A stretch of DNA of 17,573 bases, from the NCBI GenBank assembly GCA_913041025.1, contig CAJWGQ010000040.1, forward strand, positions 1 to 17,573. The letters run 5' to 3'. Position 1 is the first letter of the stretch. Each line of letters begins with the position of its first letter. The notes beneath the pieces are model-generated. The model saw only the letters and a list, made by a program, of their open reading frames with translations, was not told the origin of the DNA and ran no database searches. The DNA comes from an uncultured Gammaproteobacteria bacterium. GTDB lineage: Bacteria > Pseudomonadota > Gammaproteobacteria > Pseudomonadales > Azotimanducaceae_A. This document shows positions 14,591-17,573 of the stretch, piece after piece. The translations under genes and the position numbers were made by a program.

Positions 14591-15493
14591 TTATATCCAA
14601 TCCTTGCGCATAAGGTAGTAATCGGTGAGTTTCGATTCGTCTGAATCTGGCTCGATAGGATAGTTATAACTCCACTTTGCTAGGGGGGGTAATGACGCCA
14701 GAACAGACTCGATCCTGCGACCGCTCTGTAATCCGTATTTAGTCCCTCTATCTATAGCTAAATTGAACTCCGCGTATCGACCTCGACGATACAGTTGAAA
14801 ATCTTTTTGTTTTTCTGTGTAGGTTTCGTTTTTCCTTTTTTCGAATATGGGCTGATAAGCGTTCAGAAAAGAATCACCAATTCTTCGAGTTAAATCGTAG
14901 GCTTTTTTAAATCCTTCTTCTGCCCAGTCATCAAAAAAGAGACCGCCAACTCCTCGCGCCTCACCCCGATGAGGCAGATAAAAGTAGTCATCGCACTGAT
15001 CTTTGAACCGACGATAGTATTTCCCTGCTGCTTGAGATGCTGTTGAATGCCAATGCACAATGTCTTGCTCGTAAGGATAGTAGGGGGTTAAGTCGTAGCC
15101 CCCTCCGAAGTGCCAAGAGGGCTCCTCCGCAAAAACAATAAAGAACCGTAGGTTCATGTGAGTCATCGGGACGAAGGGGTTTTTAGGATGAACGATCAAC
15201 GATATGGCGGCAGCTTGGAATGGTTTTCCTGCCAATTTTGGGTTTCGCTCAGTAGCTGCTGGGGGAAGCGAGTCACCAATGGAGTGAGTGAACATGACCG
15301 CTGCTTTCTCAATGTGTTCCCCGTCACTCAGTACTCGAGGTTTAGACAGTCCTCCGCCTGGCGTTGATATGTTTTCGACTGAGAATTTTTCGTCTATCTC
15401 TAGTGCTTCCAGAGTCGAGCATATTTGTTCTTGGAGAGATTGAAAATAATCTTTAACGGGCTCTATAGATGCTTCTTTTACTGTTTGAGTCAT
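14591..15493 (-). CDS. hemF: Oxygen-dependent coproporphyrinogen III oxidase
   Basis: Haem biosynthesis enzyme of 300 residues, matching the usual length, that uses O2 to decarboxylate coproporphyrinogen III to protoporphyrinogen IX in the cytoplasm. The conserved blocks are in order: AAVMFTHSIGDSLPPAA (64-80), VPMTHMNLRFFIVF (108-121) with the catalytic-site His112 (His106 in E. coli), and WHFGGGYDLTPYYPYEQD (127-144). Next come YFYLPHRGEARGVGGLFFDD and RRGRYAEFNLAIDRGTKYGL. The ATG is preceded by GAGGAG a few bases upstream. It is divergent from the acyl-CoA dehydrogenase across 123 nt. Having HemF implies growth with oxygen. Confidence 0.97.
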   Translation of the reverse strand: MTQTVKEASIEPVKDYFQSLQEQICSTLEALEIDEKFSVENISTPGGGLSKPRVLSDGEHIEKAAVMFTHSIGDSLPPAATERNPKLAGKPFQAAAISLIVHPKNPFVPMTHMNLRFFIVFAEEPSWHFGGGYDLTPYYPYEQDIVHWHSTASQAAGKYYRRFKDQCDDYFYLPHRGEARGVGGLFFDDWAEEGFKKAYDLTRRIGDSFLNAYQPIFEKRKNETYTEKQKDFQLYRRGRYAEFNLAIDRGTKYGLQSGRRIESVLASLPPLAKWSYNYPIEPDSDESKLTDYYLMRKDWI

Positions 15494-15512
15494 GACTCCT
15501 CTATCTCTACAA

Positions 15513-15524
15513 TGCGCACGCGCA
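15513..15524. promoter_or_regulatory. TGCGC/GCGCA dyad in the hemF divergent promoter region
   Basis: TGCGC-AC-GCGCA is a perfect 5-bp inverted repeat 20 nt upstream of the hemF start, within otherwise AT-rich DNA. A TATAAT at 15538-15543 faces the dehydrogenase but lacks a matching -35. An operator is possible; the evidence is positional only. Confidence 0.25.
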
Positions 15525-15616
15525 GAAGGTGAGATTCTATAATAAATGGTTAAGCTTTTTTGGGATTGAATCTTTGCGATTAGCGGTTTTCTCTTTATTT
15601 TAGTCAGAGCTTTTAG

Positions 15617-17185
15617 ATGAACGATTTGGACGAGCAGATAACTTGGCTTGAATCTACTTTGAATGAGTGTTCGAAGAAGCTGAGAGGTGATCTTTTTAAT
15701 GATCAGATCGAAATATATGATTTAGCTTTTTCTAGAGCAGAGCTTTTGGCGGCCAAGGTTATGCGTCGTAAAGCCGCGTCGAATCCATTGATTGAAGCAA
15801 TGAGTAATTTTTTTAGCTTGGAGGTAATTTCTAATATAGCAGAGAGAATCCAGCGCAATAATGCTCATTATCAGGTTGACCTTAATCCCTTGCTAGATTT
15901 CAAGAACAACTCCATTTATTTGAGTTCCGGTTACCTCAAAGAGTTGGGCGGACTAATTATTCAACAAGGTCTCCCGCTAGAAGATTTCGATGAAGAAAAA
16001 TCCTTGATGCGAGATACATTCAGAAATTTTGCAGAAGATATCGTTAAGCCCTTGGCCGAAAAAATCCATAGGGAAAACTTACTCGTTCCAGATTCTATTC
16101 TGGAACCGCTAAAGGAGTTGGGTTGTTTTGGTTTGTCGGTACCGGTTAGTTTTGGCGGATTAACTCCTGATCAACAAGACGACAGTTTGGGTATGGTTGT
16201 GGCTACTGAAGAATTGTCTAGAGGGTCTCTAGGAGCGGCTGGTAGTTTGATAACCAGGCCAGAAATAATGGCAAGGGCTATTCTTGAAGGAGGAACCCAA
16301 GAACAAAAAGAAAGATGGCTACCAAATATTGCGAAAGGGGAACCGCTTTGTGCGGTGTCGGTAACGGAGCCCAATACAGGGTCTGATGTCGCATCGGTGG
16401 CGCTCAAGGCAACGAAAACTTCAGGTGGATGGCTTTTGAATGGCGGAAAAACCTGGTGTACTTTTGCTGGCGCTGCTGGGCTTATTCTGGTCCTCGCCAG
16501 AACAGAAGAGGATGAATCTCTAGGCCATCGTGGTCTTTCGCTTTTTGTAATCGAAAAGGAGAGACATGAAGGTGAATCGTTTGTTATTGAACAAACGAAG
16601 GGAGGCAAGTTATCTGGCAAGGCAATATCTACAATTGGATATCGTGGTATGCATTCTTTTGAAATATTTTATGATGACTTTTTTGTTTCGGATGATTGCT
16701 TGATAGGACTCGATGAAGGCAGGGGGAAAGGTTTTTATTATACGATGAAGGGATTTTCAGGAGGGCGACTTCAAACTGCAGCTAGAGCTTGTGGACTTAT
16801 GAGAGCCGCTTTTGAGGACGCTATCAAGTATTCTTCTGAAAGAAAAGTTTTTGGTAATTCCGTCTCTGAGTTTCCTATTAGTATTGCTCGTTTTGCGCGG
16901 ATGGGCGCTTATATAGTTGCTTGTAAGGAATTGACCTACCAGGTTGCTGGATTAATGGATAAAGGAGAAGGTCAGATGGAGGCCAGCTTAGTGAAATTGT
17001 TGGCCTGCAGGGCAGCTGAGTGGGTCACGCGAGATGCGCTTCAAATATTTGGGGGGATGGGCTATGCGGAGGAGACTTCTGTAAGTCGTTATTTCCTCGA
17101 CGCGCGGGTATTGTCGATTTTTGAGGGAGCTGAGGAAACTTTGGCGATCAGGGTTCTAGGAAAATCCTTATTGGAGGAGAGTTAA
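15617..17185 (+). CDS. Acyl-CoA dehydrogenase with N-terminal extension, methylsuccinyl-CoA dehydrogenase-like
   Basis: FAD enzyme of 522 residues, about 130 longer than ordinary acyl-CoA dehydrogenases; the extra part is a helical N-terminal domain (1-130). The standard domain follows: LLVPDSILEPLKELGCFGLSV, TEELSRGSLGAAGSL, SVTEPNTGSDVASV (the flavin/acyl-CoA motif), GGKTWCTFAG, then the C-terminal helices with SSERKVFGNSV and QIFGGMGYAEE. The likely catalytic base is Glu503 in IFEGAEE. The extension and the GSLxTRxEI...GGTxxQKxxWLPxIAxGE pattern recall (2S)-methylsuccinyl-CoA dehydrogenase of the ethylmalonyl-CoA pathway. That is recalled from memory, and none of the pathway's other genes (ccr, ecm, mcl) are here, so the substrate is uncertain. 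The next gene starts 1 nt after its stop. Confidence 0.87.
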   Translation: MNDLDEQITWLESTLNECSKKLRGDLFNDQIEIYDLAFSRAELLAAKVMRRKAASNPLIEAMSNFFSLEVISNIAERIQRNNAHYQVDLNPLLDFKNNSIYLSSGYLKELGGLIIQQGLPLEDFDEEKSLMRDTFRNFAEDIVKPLAEKIHRENLLVPDSILEPLKELGCFGLSVPVSFGGLTPDQQDDSLGMVVATEELSRGSLGAAGSLITRPEIMARAILEGGTQEQKERWLPNIAKGEPLCAVSVTEPNTGSDVASVALKATKTSGGWLLNGGKTWCTFAGAAGLILVLARTEEDESLGHRGLSLFVIEKERHEGESFVIEQTKGGKLSGKAISTIGYRGMHSFEIFYDDFFVSDDCLIGLDEGRGKGFYYTMKGFSGGRLQTAARACGLMRAAFEDAIKYSSERKVFGNSVSEFPISIARFARMGAYIVACKELTYQVAGLMDKGEGQMEASLVKLLACRAAEWVTRDALQIFGGMGYAEETSVSRYFLDARVLSIFEGAEETLAIRVLGKSLLEES

Positions 17186-17186
17186 G

Positions 17187-17426
17187 CTGAAAGCAATAAT
17201 TCCTGTTGCTGTTATACCTGGAATATTAGTCTTAGTAACTTTTTATTTAATACATATTTGTTGTGTAAAAACGAGGGTTCCTTTTAAAGATATAATGTAT
17301 TTTCCTTTTATTATTTTATTTTTACCTTTATTTACTATTTTTAATACGATACATTCGTGTTGTGGACATAAAATGGAACTAAAAGATTCAAATGTATATT
17401 ATAATAATTTTAATAGAAATGTTTAA
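17187..17426 (+). CDS. Hybrid reading frame: start of a GalU-like gene joined to an AT-rich membrane-protein frame
   Basis: A frame of 79 codons opens with CTG at 17187, 7 nt behind a strong GGAGGAG Shine-Dalgarno (17173-17179). Its first residues, LKAIIPVA, match the N-terminus of UTP-glucose-1-phosphate uridylyltransferases (E. coli GalU has KKAVIPVAGLGTR), but the expected G-x-G-T-R never comes. Instead it continues as GILVLVTFYLIHICC and a second hydrophobic stretch (FPFIILFLPLFTIF), then a short polar tail ending NNFNRNV. The composition shifts at the same place. I read it as two genes fused by a junction near 17211: the N-terminal stub of a bacterial nucleotidyltransferase and the 3' part of a small two-helix membrane protein from another source. 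Taken at face value it could be a real small membrane protein with a CTG start. Confidence 0.45.
   Translation: MKAIIPVAVIPGILVLVTFYLIHICCVKTRVPFKDIMYFPFIILFLPLFTIFNTIHSCCGHKMELKDSNVYYNNFNRNV
17205..17215. other. Probable junction between bacterial and foreign AT-rich DNA
   Basis: Similarity to the GalU start ends after the codon for Ala at 17208-17210, with one further G in common. Base composition falls sharply from here to the window end. No IS end, att site, tRNA or long repeat is visible at the point, which favours an assembly join over a mobile-element insertion. Confidence 0.5.
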
Positions 17427-17478
17427 TTTAAAAATATTATAAAATAAAATTATTTAAAAAAATATAACTATTATATAA

Positions 17479-17573
17479 ATGGATTTTATTATAGACCCAG
17501 ATACTCAAATACAATATTCAATATTTTCAAAAGAAGGTTTGAAATTATTAAATACTTATCTTAAATCATATAA
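17479..17573 (+). CDS. Start of an ORF resembling marine giant-virus proteins (3' end outside window)
   Basis: An ATG opens a frame of 31 codons that runs off the window. The peptide begins MDFIIDPDTQIQYS and goes on IFSKEGLKLLNTYLKSY. The block IDPxTxxxYSIFSKxGxxLLxxYxxSY is one I associate with short hypothetical proteins of algal NCLDV viruses (Mesomimiviridae/Phycodnaviridae) and their marine metagenomic relatives; its function is not known to me. Upstream is a 52-nt spacer (17427-17478) with no G and one C, as is usual between genes of such viruses. Nothing similar in base use occurs in the bacterial part. The viral assignment is from memory of the motif plus composition. Confidence 0.5.
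   Translation, partial: MDFIIDPDTQIQYSIFSKEGLKLLNTYLKSY

Noticed and set aside
1..17573. CRISPR array, tRNA, rRNA, insertion sequence or integron
   Set aside because: No regular repeats, cloverleaf-like sequence, transposase or integrase reading frame is visible.

Overview
The window looks like a piece of a marine gammaproteobacterial chromosome, probably a metagenome-derived contig. It has moderate base composition, tightly packed genes and frequent TTG start codons. It also carries a two-component pair of the 'proteobacterial dedicated sortase' type, a tripartite tricarboxylate transporter (TTT), aerobic coproporphyrinogen oxidase and NadR-type NAD salvage. I see no rRNA, tRNA, CRISPR array, insertion sequence or phage module in the bacterial part.

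Layout. 1-312: C-terminal end of an LACTB2-like metallo-beta-lactamase-fold hydrolase. 309-3221 (minus): response regulator followed by a sensor kinase with a CBM9-like external domain. 3412-6097: an NAD-centred group, with pnuC (nicotinamide riboside uptake) overlapping a ribosylnicotinamide kinase on the plus strand, facing a choline-kinase-like phosphotransferase and a Sir2 deacylase on the minus strand. 6257-9846: a membrane-anchored predicted beta-propeller protein, a CPT-like small-molecule kinase (minus), a 4'-phosphopantetheinyl transferase and a CNT nucleoside transporter. 9833-14196 (minus): tctC-tctB-tctA-exbD, a strong intrinsic terminator, then threonine aldolase. 14197-14590 is the only long non-coding gap in the bacterial part. 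14591-17185: hemF and a divergent acyl-CoA dehydrogenase with an N-terminal extension, resembling methylsuccinyl-CoA dehydrogenase.

The last ~360 bases are different in kind. Right after the acyl-CoA dehydrogenase a new gene begins behind a good Shine-Dalgarno, and its first residues read like the start of a GalU-type nucleotidyltransferase. The match stops at about 17211. From there the DNA is extremely AT-rich, with a short membrane-protein frame, a spacer with no G and a single C, and the start of an ORF whose SIFSKEG...LLNTYLKSY segment resembles proteins of marine giant (NCLDV) algal viruses. I read this as a bacterial/viral junction, most likely an assembly chimera.

Working together: PnuC and the kinase import and trap nicotinamide riboside as NMN, and Sir2 consumes NAD+. 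TctABC imports a carboxylate. All four convergent gene pairs overlap at their 3' ends, by 4, 40, 26 and 14 nt, so these pairs have no room for a private intrinsic terminator between them. No clear new multi-gene system is visible. The best leads are the chimeric end, the sensor kinase without a sortase nearby, the exbD without exbB in the tct operon, and the terminator lying directly in front of ltaE.
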